Origin: DASVUS01 sp036388675
GTDB lineage: Bacteria > Armatimonadota > Abditibacteriia > Abditibacteriales > Abditibacteriaceae
Assembly (NCBI GenBank): GCA_036388675.1
Contig: DASVRI010000014.1
Coordinates: forward strand, 1 to 64,000
Reading direction: 5' to 3'
Length of the DNA: 64,000 bases
Shown here: positions 26,767 through 36,037 of the stretch, one piece after another
Position numbering within the stretch: the first letter of the stretch is position 1
Layout: each line of letters begins with the position of its first letter
The notes under the pieces: model-generated
What the model was told of the DNA's origin: nothing
Database searches by the model: none
Seen by the model: the letters and a program-made list of their open reading frames with translations, nothing else
Position numbers and translations under genes: made by a program

Positions 26767-26875
26767 CAGGACTTACGTGGGAAGCCGGTCGTCGTAGGGG
26801 CGTAGCACGCTACGCCCCTACATTGCCCTGTATTTGCAAGCCCTCTGGGTAGCCTGCAAGTCGTTCACTTCTATA
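26767..26875. repeat. MITE-like element A3 joined to a C-type end
   Basis: 26767-26777 is the A-family end CAGGACTTACG. Inside are GAAGCCGGTCGTCGTAGGGG and the palindrome GTAGGGGCGTAGCACGCTACG, the same as in A5 read in reverse. The expected right A-end is missing; instead 26850-26875 matches the right arm of element C1 at about 21 of 26 positions. A chimera or one element inserted into another. Confidence 0.75.
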
Positions 26876-26968
26876 CATGCCTTGCTGTTGGATAGATAGG
26901 TATGGCTGTTCTTAGGCTGGTCGTACTGAGACTTGTATTTAAAATAGAGTACTCAAGGAGAAGAATTG

Positions 26969-27913
26969 ATGACTCACGTAGCCAGACGGTTCACCACCTC
27001 AATAGCATTGTCAGTGGCATCCCTGTGGATAGCATTCTTACAGCCAGCTTACGCACGAGAATGGCGTCCTGTGGGCGGCGGTATTCTTCTGGGCATCAGT
27101 GGTATGGTGATGGTTGAGCAACATCGAGCAGATGCCACCACTCCCGCGCATACAACTTATCTCGTCGTGCATGACAATAAAAGGCCAGAGGAAGGGCGCC
27201 TGGCGCTGGTGACCATACAAGGTGACGAGCCGCCGCAGTATAGGGCACTGCCCTGGCCAGGTGACAATCCACCTGTCGATCTCGAGGCGTTGACAACCGT
27301 ACCGGGACAAGCCAACTCTTTTATGGCTGTGTCCAGTGCCGGAACCGTTTATCACATCAGGCTTAATGCTACCTATACTGCTGTCTCGCTCGTGAAAGTA
27401 CTTGATCTGCCCGGTGTAACCAGGAGCAGTAACTTCGAAGGCTTTGCCCTTCAGAGAATAGGTGCAGTCCTGCTCGCTGTGTGGGGAGATCGTGGAGCAG
27501 ATGAGCGGCCCGCCGTACTCTACTGGAGCAGGCTCGATCTTGGCTCTTACAAGTTTTCTCCGGTTCACTCACTCCCTTTAAGAGCGCCCTGGCCTCTGTC
27601 GGCTCATGCCGCTCCTCCTGCTGAAGTGCGTCACATTTCTGATCTTAAGGTGGATACTACGGGTGCTCTCTTCGTTTCATCGGCTGCCGATCCCGGGGAT
27701 AACGGGCCTTTTCAATCGGCACTCTACCTGGCCGGCGCCTTCAGCATAAACAACGATCAAATCGCTTTTCTGCCGAGCCTTAATCCACTGCTCCTGGGCC
27801 GGTTTCCTTACCACAAAATTGAAGCATTTGATCTTGTGCCCGGAAGCAATGGTGGGCTGATATTCGCTACAGATGACGAGAACATGGGATCCTCTATCTA
27901 TCTCGATTGGTAG
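26969..27913 (+). CDS. Secreted protein of unknown function, probable beta-propeller
   Basis: 314 residues with a clear signal peptide ending about residue 29 (QPAYA-R). The body alternates short beta-strands with repeated sequence such as DLEALTTVPGQANSFMAVSSAGTVYHIRL, FEGFALQRIG, ISDLKVDTTGALFVSSAADPGDNGPF and KIEAFDLVPGSNGGLIFATDDENMGS. This resembles SdiA-regulated or phytase-like propellers, but I cannot assign a family. AAGGAG precedes the ATG by 8 bases and GAGTACTC (26947-26954) lies 14 bases upstream. Monocistronic. Confidence 0.75.
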   Translation: MTHVARRFTTSIALSVASLWIAFLQPAYAREWRPVGGGILLGISGMVMVEQHRADATTPAHTTYLVVHDNKRPEEGRLALVTIQGDEPPQYRALPWPGDNPPVDLEALTTVPGQANSFMAVSSAGTVYHIRLNATYTAVSLVKVLDLPGVTRSSNFEGFALQRIGAVLLAVWGDRGADERPAVLYWSRLDLGSYKFSPVHSLPLRAPWPLSAHAAPPAEVRHISDLKVDTTGALFVSSAADPGDNGPFQSALYLAGAFSINNDQIAFLPSLNPLLLGRFPYHKIEAFDLVPGSNGGLIFATDDENMGSSIYLDW

Positions 27914-28160
27914 AGTGCGGGGCGACCGAGGATGGGATGAATTCGTCGCGCCCTTATCTAAAAGCACTCGGCTCACGCCCGTTAGTGGTGAACCGAGTAC
28001 TCAAGAAGATGGATGCGGAATGGAGGCTCGTCCCGTGCAGGATTCGATTTCTGCTGTGCTACGAAAACGAGAAAGATTCTAACGCGGCGCACCTGAAGAT
28101 GCAGATGCGAGCTTCTACAACTTCATTCTCCAGCCGCTGATCTCATGCCGATGAGTACTC

Positions 28161-28198
28161 GTGCAATGCCATTCACGAAGATGTGAGTGGTATTGCAC
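28161..28198. repeat. 16-bp hairpin directly after GAGTACTC
   Basis: GTGCAATGCCATTCAC (28161-28176) pairs with GTGAGTGGTATTGCAC (28183-28198); the two mismatches are compatible with G-U pairs. Loop of six bases. Lies immediately after GAGTACTC. Could be a terminator or cassette-linked structure. Confidence 0.5.
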
Positions 28199-28320
28199 GC
28201 AAAGGATAAGAAGCGACTTTTGCGCCTCATCAACCGCAAGCGGAAAGCGGTGAAAGATAATCAACTCAAAAAGGCACGTACAACCGAAACCACCATCAAG
28301 GCTCAAGCTCACTAACAGTG

Positions 28321-28406
28321 AGCTAACAGACCGTTGCAGCCGACTCTCCGCAGATGCGCTCGTTGTTCGCTACGGTGCTCCGAGCGGCTGAACTCTGTCG
28401 TTACAC
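28321..28406 (+). other. Solitary attC-like recombination site 6
   Basis: R-double-prime AGCTAAC (28321-28327), left box CCGTTGCAGCCGAC, right box GAGCGGCTGAACTC, R-prime GTTACAC (28400-28406), 86 bases. The boxes match attC 4 closely. It lies 8.4 kb from the array, with no intact cassette gene, suggesting a second insertion or a relic. Confidence 0.72.
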
Positions 28407-28574
28407 TTAAACGCAGCGGAGAAGAGAAATAGCATGAAGAAGCGATTGATTGGAATGACACAGTTGTCGCTCTGATGTTAGCCTCTATTCGAAATGCTTT
28501 TGCTGTGAGCGAAGGCATAATCGTCAGGAGGAGACACAACCAAGGGAATTTCTCGACTTTACCCTGTGTAGTTT

Positions 28575-31139
28575 TTAGCGTCGCACGATGCGCGCCCCAA
28601 AAACACCGCCGGCGATGGCACCAGGTTTAGCCTGAAAGCGCACAGTCACTTTCGCCTTGCCAAGGGTGAGGTGTGTCGGAATAGGATAGGTCTGATCAAA
28701 AAACTGGCCGGGCTGGTTATTCTCTAAGATTTGCTCGGCGATCTTGACGTCGTTCACCAGAATATCGAAGTGGCGTTTTGAAGTTCCCTGTGCGGCATCA
28801 CTGCCCCAATACCTTACCGTCAGAGCGTTGGCGGTGTTCGGCACCGCGTTGAGATGGAAGGAGAAGAATCCGCCCTTGTCCGCATCGCGCCACCTGTTGC
28901 CGTTGAACTCGCCGGTGTGGGAGTTTTCTTCGTGTAACCCCTCAAGTTCCAAAGGCATACCGGCGACACGCGATGAGTCTCGCAGCGGCCTGGCTGTGAC
29001 GATCTTGGGACCGAAGACTTTCATTTCGACTAACGCGACCGAAGCATTTTGCGGATTGGTAAAGATAACCCGCAATTTTGCGGTTTGCACAGGCGCAAAA
29101 TTGATGGTCGTCTCGCCATTTTCTACGGGACGGGGCCAAGAGTTCTTTGGCGGCTTTGAAACGTCCGCCCAACCCCGGCTCGTCGAGTACTGGATTACGG
29201 CATCTGTCGGCACTTTGAACTGCGCACCATCACCGTAAAAATAGAGTCGCGCCGAACTGATGGTTTCAAGGTGGCCAAAATCAAGGCTGAACCAATCGCT
29301 CGTGTTTTGTGACCCTGCGTTTGTCCAATGATTTCGCACCTTTTCATAAAACCAGACACGCCCATCAGTAGCCTGATACAAATCTTTCGGGTTCCCATTG
29401 ATGGAAGCAGCGGCAGTGGGAAAGTCGTTTCTGGTGAGATTGACAGCCAGGTTCGCCGGTGAAGGAGATTGAGCCGTGAGCGGCACTGTGATCTTATCAA
29501 GATTCACCGTTTTCCTACCTAAAGGCGAAGGTTGCACCACTTGCCGACCATTCACGTAAATCGACAAGCCGCTGCCTTTCTTGTAATGCTTGCCATCTCG
29601 ATCATAGAGAATGGTTATCAATCGGCCACGATAGAGCACGTTCTCCAGGCAAAAATAAGAGATTGCATTGGCTGCTTTGGGGCCAGTTGGAATGAGAGAA
29701 TTCACTTCCAGAACATTGTCGGCTCGGGGGCGCAGTCCCACCAGGCCAGTGATAACCAGATCGTTGTAAGCAGAATGGTTGTAGTGGTGGCTTCGATGAA
29801 GACCAACGATGACGTTGCCGGTATCGGGATTGTAGTCCTCTTGCAAGTCGGGTTGGCCATTCAAGTAATGCTGTCGGGTGTACTGCTTAAGCAAACGCAC
29901 GAAATCAACAACTCCAATAATGTCTTGCCTGGGATAATTGTTAAGCAGATTCGCCAGGCCGCCGAGCGCTAAAGTCGTCTGGAAGGGCCAACTGGGGCCA
30001 TTCCACTGACACTCCGGTTTATTGATTCCATCTTCCATGACATAACGATACTGCTTCATGTAGTACTCGTAGGATGGCTCAACGGTGCGGAGTCCGTAAG
30101 GGCCGCCCAGTTTTTCGGGAGAAAGAACGTGTTGCCATGACGCTACATATTTGGGGTCCTGGTCGGGCAAGTTGAAATACCACGGCGTGTAGCCCGCGAG
30201 TTCGCGGCCACGAATGAAATCCCAGTAACGCACGAACTGGTTGTTCACTTTGTAGCGGTCGATAAAGTGCTGCAAGTTCTCGTTCCAGAGATTTTTCTGC
30301 ACCAGATTGCGTAGAGCCGCAGCTTTGGCAGCGAACTCTTGTGCTGATTTGGTATCACCAACCATCACCGAGAGCTTGCTGATGGCCAGAGCATTAGCAA
30401 ACATGAAGCTGTTAATGGAAGGACGGAACGCGTCGCCGCCGCGAAAGCCCTCCTTGCCGTGTGTGGCGTCAATCGAGGAAATGGTGTATTCGGTGGCGTC
30501 CAGCAGCGGTTCGATGAAATACAATTGTTTAGCGGCATCGTAGTGGTCGTCCCACTGGCGATAGATGCGCTTCATTTCTTCGAGGTGCCTGGTGGCGAAA
30601 GCGCGGTTGCCGTTGACAAGATAGTGGTCGTAAGTGGCGTCGGCAATCGCCTCACTAAAGTGCCGGTCGTTGCCGCCATGATACATGAAGTCGATGTATT
30701 CGTTGATATAGCGGCTATCTTTGAGCCAGCGTCCTTCTTTGATGTGAAAACCTGTCGCGTCATTCAAGCTCTCGAAGGGTTTGAGCGACCATGCCACATC
30801 ATCCAGGAACTCGGTAACGATATAACCCCGCTCGCCCAAGTCTTTGAGGTGGGACTTATAAAGTTTCCAGCGATAATAGTAGATCTGCTCAATCTCAGGA
30901 TCGGAACAGTCGAAGAAGGGGATGTTCTTTAAATACCACGGGGCATCGTTGCCGAAGTGTCGGGTCGCTAACGCAACTCGAGGCAAAATACCGCTTCCAA
31001 CTCGTTGGGCAGTCACCTTCGCCCCGGCGCTCACTTTCGGCCTGGCGGTCACGCCCGACTTGGCAGTCACCTTCGAAACGGCGATGAGAAGCAACCAGGT
31101 TGTAACACCTGCAACGAATAAGGAGCGGATCTTTCTCAT
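28575..31139 (-). CDS. Secreted GH63/MGH1-like glycoside hydrolase with C-terminal beta-sandwich domains
   Basis: 854 residues from ATG 31139, chosen because a signal peptide (MRKIRSLFVAGVTTWLLLIAVSKVTA) starts there with AAAGG upstream; the frame opens 27 codons earlier. Residues about 65-480 form an (alpha/alpha)6 barrel of the trehalase/GH63/mannosylglycerate-hydrolase type: PFFDCSDPEIEQIYYYRWKL, YIDFM, QWNGPSWPFQTTLALGGL, and HYNHSAYNDLVITGLVGL. Two C-terminal beta-sandwiches follow, the first F5/8-type-C (discoidin)-like (about 605-720), the second like the DUF6805 carbohydrate-associated domain (about 740-854). Likely acts on an alpha-linked glycan; substrate unknown. Monocistronic on the minus strand. 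Confidence 0.75.
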   Translation of the reverse strand: MRKIRSLFVAGVTTWLLLIAVSKVTAKSGVTARPKVSAGAKVTAQRVGSGILPRVALATRHFGNDAPWYLKNIPFFDCSDPEIEQIYYYRWKLYKSHLKDLGERGYIVTEFLDDVAWSLKPFESLNDATGFHIKEGRWLKDSRYINEYIDFMYHGGNDRHFSEAIADATYDHYLVNGNRAFATRHLEEMKRIYRQWDDHYDAAKQLYFIEPLLDATEYTISSIDATHGKEGFRGGDAFRPSINSFMFANALAISKLSVMVGDTKSAQEFAAKAAALRNLVQKNLWNENLQHFIDRYKVNNQFVRYWDFIRGRELAGYTPWYFNLPDQDPKYVASWQHVLSPEKLGGPYGLRTVEPSYEYYMKQYRYVMEDGINKPECQWNGPSWPFQTTLALGGLANLLNNYPRQDIIGVVDFVRLLKQYTRQHYLNGQPDLQEDYNPDTGNVIVGLHRSHHYNHSAYNDLVITGLVGLRPRADNVLEVNSLIPTGPKAANAISYFCLENVLYRGRLITILYDRDGKHYKKGSGLSIYVNGRQVVQPSPLGRKTVNLDKITVPLTAQSPSPANLAVNLTRNDFPTAAASINGNPKDLYQATDGRVWFYEKVRNHWTNAGSQNTSDWFSLDFGHLETISSARLYFYGDGAQFKVPTDAVIQYSTSRGWADVSKPPKNSWPRPVENGETTINFAPVQTAKLRVIFTNPQNASVALVEMKVFGPKIVTARPLRDSSRVAGMPLELEGLHEENSHTGEFNGNRWRDADKGGFFSFHLNAVPNTANALTVRYWGSDAAQGTSKRHFDILVNDVKIAEQILENNQPGQFFDQTYPIPTHLTLGKAKVTVRFQAKPGAIAGGVFGARIVRR

Positions 31140-31270
31140 CGAACCTTTTGTAGCTGGTGAATTACATGTGCTGTGAGCGGCACTGCCGGGGCTACTGGCC
31201 TTTAGCGGACTTTGTTTCATTAGAAAGTTGATGATGCGTAGGCGGTTCTAAGTCTTCGCCCTCTCATTAC

Positions 31271-31363
31271 CAGCACTTACGCAGCAGGCTTGCAAATGCA
31301 GGGCAAGGTAGGGGGTGTAGCACACTACGCCCCCTACGAACACTGGCTTCCGCGTAAATCCTG
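31271..31363. repeat. MITE-like element A4
   Basis: Starts CAGCACTTACGCAGCAGGCT and ends CGCGTAAATCCTG. Inner palindrome GTAGGGGGTGTAGCACACTACGCCCCCTAC-type core around 31308-31338. Same order of parts as A5 but shorter. It sits between the divergent GH63-like and CE12 genes. Confidence 0.85.
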
Positions 31364-31839
31364 ATTACTTCACAAGCCGGGCGATTCTTGTGCTTTTACT
31401 GCAAGCAGCAGAATTGATAATTCTGTATTTTACGAGGGAGCGGAGTCTACATCAAATATCGGCACAGGCCTCAGCCGCTTTCTGGCAGACGCTTCCTGGA
31501 ACTGCTCGCCGGAGCCGCTCCACATCGCGTATCGACGGACGATGTGCGCGAATCAAAAGTGCCATTTCAAAGATTACAACTCAAGGGGATCGGTATTGAA
31601 GCAGATGACTGGTCGCTGAGCGGAGTGCAGAACGTCGCTTGCAATCACCGCACCTGGGTTTCTATTTCAGGAAAGAATGGCCGCGCCACGACGGCCCGCT
31701 ATCCGCACGCAAAGGCGCCGGCAGGAAAACGATGAGAATACACCAAACATTGATAGCGATTGATGCTGTCGAGAGTTGGAGTTTGCCGGCCAGTCCGCTT
31801 CAGAGTACTCAGAAACCTAGAGGCAGTTAAGGAAAGATC
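31364..31839. other. Intergenic region upstream of CE12
   Basis: Includes GAGTACTC at 31803-31810, 30 bases before the CE12 start. From about 31480 to 31735 one plus frame reads like coding sequence (LELLAGAAPHRVSTDDVRES, then GVQNVACNHRTWVSISG) but has no good start or recognised family; a degraded gene end is possible. Confidence 0.35.
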
Positions 31840-32694
31840 ATGAGGCAATTCACATTTTACAGCTTAGCCGTTGCAACATTATTCATGCTCGCTGAATGTA
31901 CGCTAAGCGGCGCCAATGCTCAAGTGGCGTTGGAGAAAACGCCACATACGCCGACACTGTTTCTCATCGGCGACTCAACCGTAAAAGTCGGCACTAAGGG
32001 CCAGATGGGTTGGGGTGAACAGATTGGAAAGTACTTTGATGGCACTAAAATCAAGGTCGATAATCGCGCGCGTGGCGGACGCAGTAGCCGTACGTTCTTC
32101 ACCGAAGGCTTGTGGGAAGCCACTCTGAAGGAGATGAAGGCGGGTGATTTCGTCATGATGCAGTTCGGTCACAACGATGGTGGTGCAAATTACACCGGAG
32201 ATCGTGGTCGTTCTTCGCTCAAAGGTAATGGCGACGAAACCAGAGCGATCACGCACGCTGATGGTAAGACCGAAACTGTACACTCTTATGGTTGGTATCT
32301 GCGCCAGTATGTCGCGGACGCCAAAGCCAAAGGCGCCACGCCAATCGTGCTGTCGCCGATTCCGCGCAATCGTCGTGGGGAGAATGGCAAAGTGTTTCGC
32401 TCCGGCACCAACGATTATGGTCAATGGGCCAGAGAAGCGGCGCAGGCCGAGAAGGTCGCCTTCATCGATCTCAACGCGATTGTTGCCGATCAGTATGATG
32501 CGCTGGGCAAGGAAAAGGTCGATCCGCTTTTTGGCGGAGACTGGACGCATACCAATCCCGAAGGCGCCGACCTCAACGCGCGCGCTGTCATCGCCGGGTT
32601 GAAGGGTTTGGAAAATCACCCACTGTCAAGTTATCTTGCAACGAGTACTCAGGACATCGCAGCCGACGTTGCCGCGATGAACGCCATTAAATGA
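31840..32694 (+). CDS. Secreted CE12 rhamnogalacturonan acetylesterase (SGNH hydrolase)
   Basis: 284 residues, signal peptide to about residue 27. SGNH blocks: Ser46 in LIGDSTV, Gly in RARGGRSSRTF, Asn in FGHNDGG, and D234/H237 in GDWTHTNPEG. The insert between GHND and the later blocks and the whole layout match CE12 (RhgT/YesT-like), which deacetylates rhamnogalacturonan I. A ribosome site GGAAAG precedes the ATG. The stop overlaps the start of the next gene (ATGA, 32691-32694), so the two are translationally coupled. One GAGTACTC lies near its 3' end. Confidence 0.9.
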   Translation: MRQFTFYSLAVATLFMLAECTLSGANAQVALEKTPHTPTLFLIGDSTVKVGTKGQMGWGEQIGKYFDGTKIKVDNRARGGRSSRTFFTEGLWEATLKEMKAGDFVMMQFGHNDGGANYTGDRGRSSLKGNGDETRAITHADGKTETVHSYGWYLRQYVADAKAKGATPIVLSPIPRNRRGENGKVFRSGTNDYGQWAREAAQAEKVAFIDLNAIVADQYDALGKEKVDPLFGGDWTHTNPEGADLNARAVIAGLKGLENHPLSSYLATSTQDIAADVAAMNAIK

Positions 32695-35690
32695 GCCAAC
32701 CAACATCTGTGTCACCTCACATCGCATCATTCAATCGTGAAGAGTTCCAGGCGCCGGGTGCCGCCTCCCGCATCGCGCCGTTCTGGTTCTGGAACTGCGA
32801 CATGAGCGAGGAACGTGTGCGCCATCAGGTGCGACAAATGGCCGAGGCCGGTTGCGGTGGTTTCTTCATTCACGCGCGCCAGGGGCTCACATTGCCTTAT
32901 CTTTCAGACGACTGGTTTGCGCGCGTTCGATTGGCTGTGGAAACAGCGCACGAATGCGGCCTGCACGCGTGGCTTTATGACGAGTATCCCTATCCCAGTG
33001 GCATTGCGGGCGGTTTACTGACCGCCAACAGGCCCGAACTGCGTGCCCGCATACTGCATCAAAGTATGCTGGATGCAACCGGCGAAGCACCCCTGCGCCA
33101 CGAATTCGAATTGGGACGCGTTGTAAGCGCGCTGGCGTATCGAGTTGAAGAGAGCCATGTGGCGTGGGAAGAACCGATCGACGTGCGAAACTACTTCGGC
33201 GTAGTGTTGACGCGCGAGCAGTTCTGGCATTGGCCAATGGGTCACATTCCTTACAACGAAAAGCGCTTCATGTCCGACAAAGGGCGTCTGGTTTTGCAGT
33301 GGACGCCTCCTGCCGGAGAATGGCGCGTGCATGTTGGAATCGAGCGCGAGCAACATGGTTTCAAATACTTCGACTGTTTCTTCGACCCACTGCATCCTGC
33401 CGCAGCTCCGGAATTCCTGCGTCTGACTCATGAACCTTACAGGCAGCATCTGTCCGAGTATTTTGGTTCTTCTATCCCCGGCATTTTTACAGATGAGATT
33501 GAGCCACCCGCCTGGTCGCCACACATAGAAGCAGAAATAGATTTGGATTTGACGCAGTTGCTGCCCGCTTTAAAGCATGATAATCATCCCCGTGCGCAGG
33601 AAGTGCGGCGGCGTTTTCGCGAATGTGCTTTGCGCTTATTCGCTGAACGGTGGGAAACACCAGTTGCCCAATGGTGCGCACAAAACAATCTCCTCTGGGT
33701 GGCGGAAAAGCCCACTTATCGGCCAATGCAGTTTCATAACGTAGCGCAGCCCGCAACGGATGCCGGGCACCGCCGAGCAGACTTGCCGCCGGAACGGTTG
33801 ACCGCCGAACTGCGCGCCAATCACCGTGCGGCGATGGCGGCGGCTGAACAATCGGGAAGCGAAGAAGTGCGCTGCGAATGCTTTCACAGCCTGGGCTGGG
33901 GCGCTACGCTGCAAGACTTAAAATGGTCGATCGATTGGCTCTGCGCGCAAGGAGTTAATCGCTTTACGCCGCACGCGTTTTATGCGACTTCGGCGGGCTT
34001 AACCAAGCACGACGCGGCGCCATCGTTCTTCGCTGAGAATCCGTATTGGAAGCACTTTCACTTGCTGGCCGATTACACCGCGCGACTCGGATTGGCGATG
34101 AGCGCAGGTCGCGAAGTCGCATCTATCGCACTGCTTCATCCAACGGCATCCCTGTGGAGCGGTGGTGAGGAAAGTTCTGAAGTTCGCGAAGAGTTTGAAT
34201 GGCTGATGAACGAATTGATGGCGCAGCATCATGGTTTTCATCCCATTGATACGCTGGCTTTTCGCAATGCAACTGCCGAGAATGGTGCGCTAAAAGTCGG
34301 TCGTGCTCGGTACCGAGTACTCTGTGTGCCACCATTAAGTGTGGTTGATGATGAGACTGCCCAGGCTGTTGGCGCTGCACTCAAGGCCGGAGTGCACGTA
34401 TTGATCGCCGAGCCTCTACCGACAGCTCAATACTCTGAAAAGGGCATGGAGATGTTGGCATTGCCCGGCTTGAAGAAAATTGGCGCGCGTGCCGATTGGC
34501 GTGGCCCCCTGGATGTGGTGCGAGTACTCTCCGTTACCAATGAGCAGGCACAAGAATTTACCGATGTGTGGTCGCTATGGCGTGAATCCGGTGCACAGCA
34601 GATTTTGTTCTTGTGTAACACAAGCGCCGAACCCATAACGGCTCACATCCAAATCGCAATAGCGTGTGCATGGCAACAATGGTCGCTCGAAGATGGCTCC
34701 ATTAGCGCGTATCCTGCACATGTTGATGGCAATCGTAGCGAGTTTGTCGTGGCGTTGCAGTCCTTTGGTTCAATGCTGCTGGTTGGCGATGCTGCGCCTT
34801 CTGCGCGTGATGAATCCGTTTCGGTTGACGTGCCGCATGCACTTTGCTTGCCCACGGATGGGTTGTGGGAAATTACACTTGATCGGCCCAATGCTTTACG
34901 CTTGAACCACTGGCGCATTGCGTGCGACGGCAGCGATTGGAGCATGCCGCAACGTGTCGATGCGCATCTCAGTGAAATTGAAGCGCTACCCTTGAAGTAC
35001 CTGGATCAAGTCGAACGGCGATGGGTGCAGGCGTGCGAGCGCCGGGAAGATAGACCCATCTGGTATCGCCGCTGGATTTCGTGTGAAGTGGTGCCTGAAG
35101 ATCTAGCACTGCTCATCGAAAACGGCGCGATTGCAGGTGATTGGTCGTTGTGGATTAACGGCACTCGAATCGAACAGCAATCGTTTGCGCCCACCGAATA
35201 CCACGGCCAAGATAAAATCTCCTGCACTGTGGCGCCTCTGTTCCAGTGCGGCGCGAACCTCGTTGCGCTGTGCGTTGAGAACGCACCGGAGATGGGCGGC
35301 CTGCGCACTCCACTGCATCTCATTGGCAGCTTTGGTTTGGGAGGAGAGAAACAGCGAACTGTGGTGTCGTTGCCGCGCACATCTCCATTCAACGACCTGG
35401 TTGCGGCTGGGCTGCCACACTTTAGCGGCGAAGTAACATATCGCCGTGTGTTCCACGACTGGCCATCAGGTTTCCAAACACTGGAGTTGCCGCCTGGCTT
35501 TCAGGACATTGCGGAAGTAATACTTGATGAACAATCTTTAGGCGTGCGCGCGTGGTCACCGTATCAGTGGAAGCTGCCGGCATTGGCCGGCGCCCAGGTC
35601 GAGGTGCAAGTTGCTGTCACCAACACGCTGTTGCCATTCATGGAAGGCCAATGTTGGGATGCCGCTACACATGAGCCGCGTAACGTCTAG
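32691..35690 (+). CDS. GH106-like alpha-L-rhamnosidase
   Basis: 999 residues without a signal peptide. The N-terminal barrel has PFWFWNCDMSEERVRHQVRQM followed by GCGGFFIHARQGL and WLYDEYPYPSG, hallmarks of the GH106/related rhamnosidase-like family. GIFTDEIEPPAWSP supplies acidic residues in the likely active site. The C-terminal 350 residues contain beta-sandwich, galactose-binding-like domains (ADWSLWINGT, PGFQDIAEVILDEQSLGVRAW). It starts inside the CE12 stop codon, so both act together. Cytoplasmic location suggests it works on imported rhamnogalacturonan oligomers, whereas CE12 is exported. Two GAGTACTC copies inside. Confidence 0.8.
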   Translation: MSQPTSVSPHIASFNREEFQAPGAASRIAPFWFWNCDMSEERVRHQVRQMAEAGCGGFFIHARQGLTLPYLSDDWFARVRLAVETAHECGLHAWLYDEYPYPSGIAGGLLTANRPELRARILHQSMLDATGEAPLRHEFELGRVVSALAYRVEESHVAWEEPIDVRNYFGVVLTREQFWHWPMGHIPYNEKRFMSDKGRLVLQWTPPAGEWRVHVGIEREQHGFKYFDCFFDPLHPAAAPEFLRLTHEPYRQHLSEYFGSSIPGIFTDEIEPPAWSPHIEAEIDLDLTQLLPALKHDNHPRAQEVRRRFRECALRLFAERWETPVAQWCAQNNLLWVAEKPTYRPMQFHNVAQPATDAGHRRADLPPERLTAELRANHRAAMAAAEQSGSEEVRCECFHSLGWGATLQDLKWSIDWLCAQGVNRFTPHAFYATSAGLTKHDAAPSFFAENPYWKHFHLLADYTARLGLAMSAGREVASIALLHPTASLWSGGEESSEVREEFEWLMNELMAQHHGFHPIDTLAFRNATAENGALKVGRARYRVLCVPPLSVVDDETAQAVGAALKAGVHVLIAEPLPTAQYSEKGMEMLALPGLKKIGARADWRGPLDVVRVLSVTNEQAQEFTDVWSLWRESGAQQILFLCNTSAEPITAHIQIAIACAWQQWSLEDGSISAYPAHVDGNRSEFVVALQSFGSMLLVGDAAPSARDESVSVDVPHALCLPTDGLWEITLDRPNALRLNHWRIACDGSDWSMPQRVDAHLSEIEALPLKYLDQVERRWVQACERREDRPIWYRRWISCEVVPEDLALLIENGAIAGDWSLWINGTRIEQQSFAPTEYHGQDKISCTVAPLFQCGANLVALCVENAPEMGGLRTPLHLIGSFGLGGEKQRTVVSLPRTSPFNDLVAAGLPHFSGEVTYRRVFHDWPSGFQTLELPPGFQDIAEVILDEQSLGVRAWSPYQWKLPALAGAQVEVQVAVTNTLLPFMEGQCWDAATHEPRNV

Positions 35691-36037
35691 CGTGCGCGAT
35701 TGTTGAAATCCTTTGTGCGACTGGCGCTTTCGGGCGAAGGCAGCGATTCTGCGGCTACACGGGAAAGATAATTTCTGTGGCACGCGAAGCGGGATACGAG
35801 CCAAACCCGCCGGCGCAGCACAAGAGAGGTCCAGGAGGTCTGGCGGCAGCGGCTCCAGCGCCGGCGTCTTCGCCACACCGTCTTCACGCCACATCAAGAG
35901 AAGCGCGGTGTGCAGGTCCGATTTTGTCTCTCGGCAACAATCGAGTACTCGCACCCAGTTCAACAACCGTTGCAAGGTTTCTATTTGTCGCTAAGTTAGT
36001 AAGATTCTTTGTTCAATTGGCAAAAGGTTTGTTTCTT
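35691..36037. other. Gap between GH106-like and GH53 genes
   Basis: Open in the GH53 frame for 87 codons but without signal or family features, so treated as non-coding leader. GAGTACTC at 35943-35950, 88 bases before the GH53 start. No other structure seen. Confidence 0.45.

Larger units (their letters stand above)
27914..28574. other. Intergenic region with solitary attC-like site, hairpin and two GAGTACTC
   Basis: Contains GAGTACTC at 27995-28002 and 28153-28160, a 16-bp hairpin and an attC-like site. A short basic frame of about 40 codons (LRLINRKRKAVKDNQLKKA...) ends at 28315, six bases before the attC, and could be the tail of a cassette gene that lost its start. After the attC, 28434-28530 reads like a signal-peptide gene with a frameshift (MKKRLIGMTQLSL then a stop). 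These are weak remnants. Confidence 0.4.
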
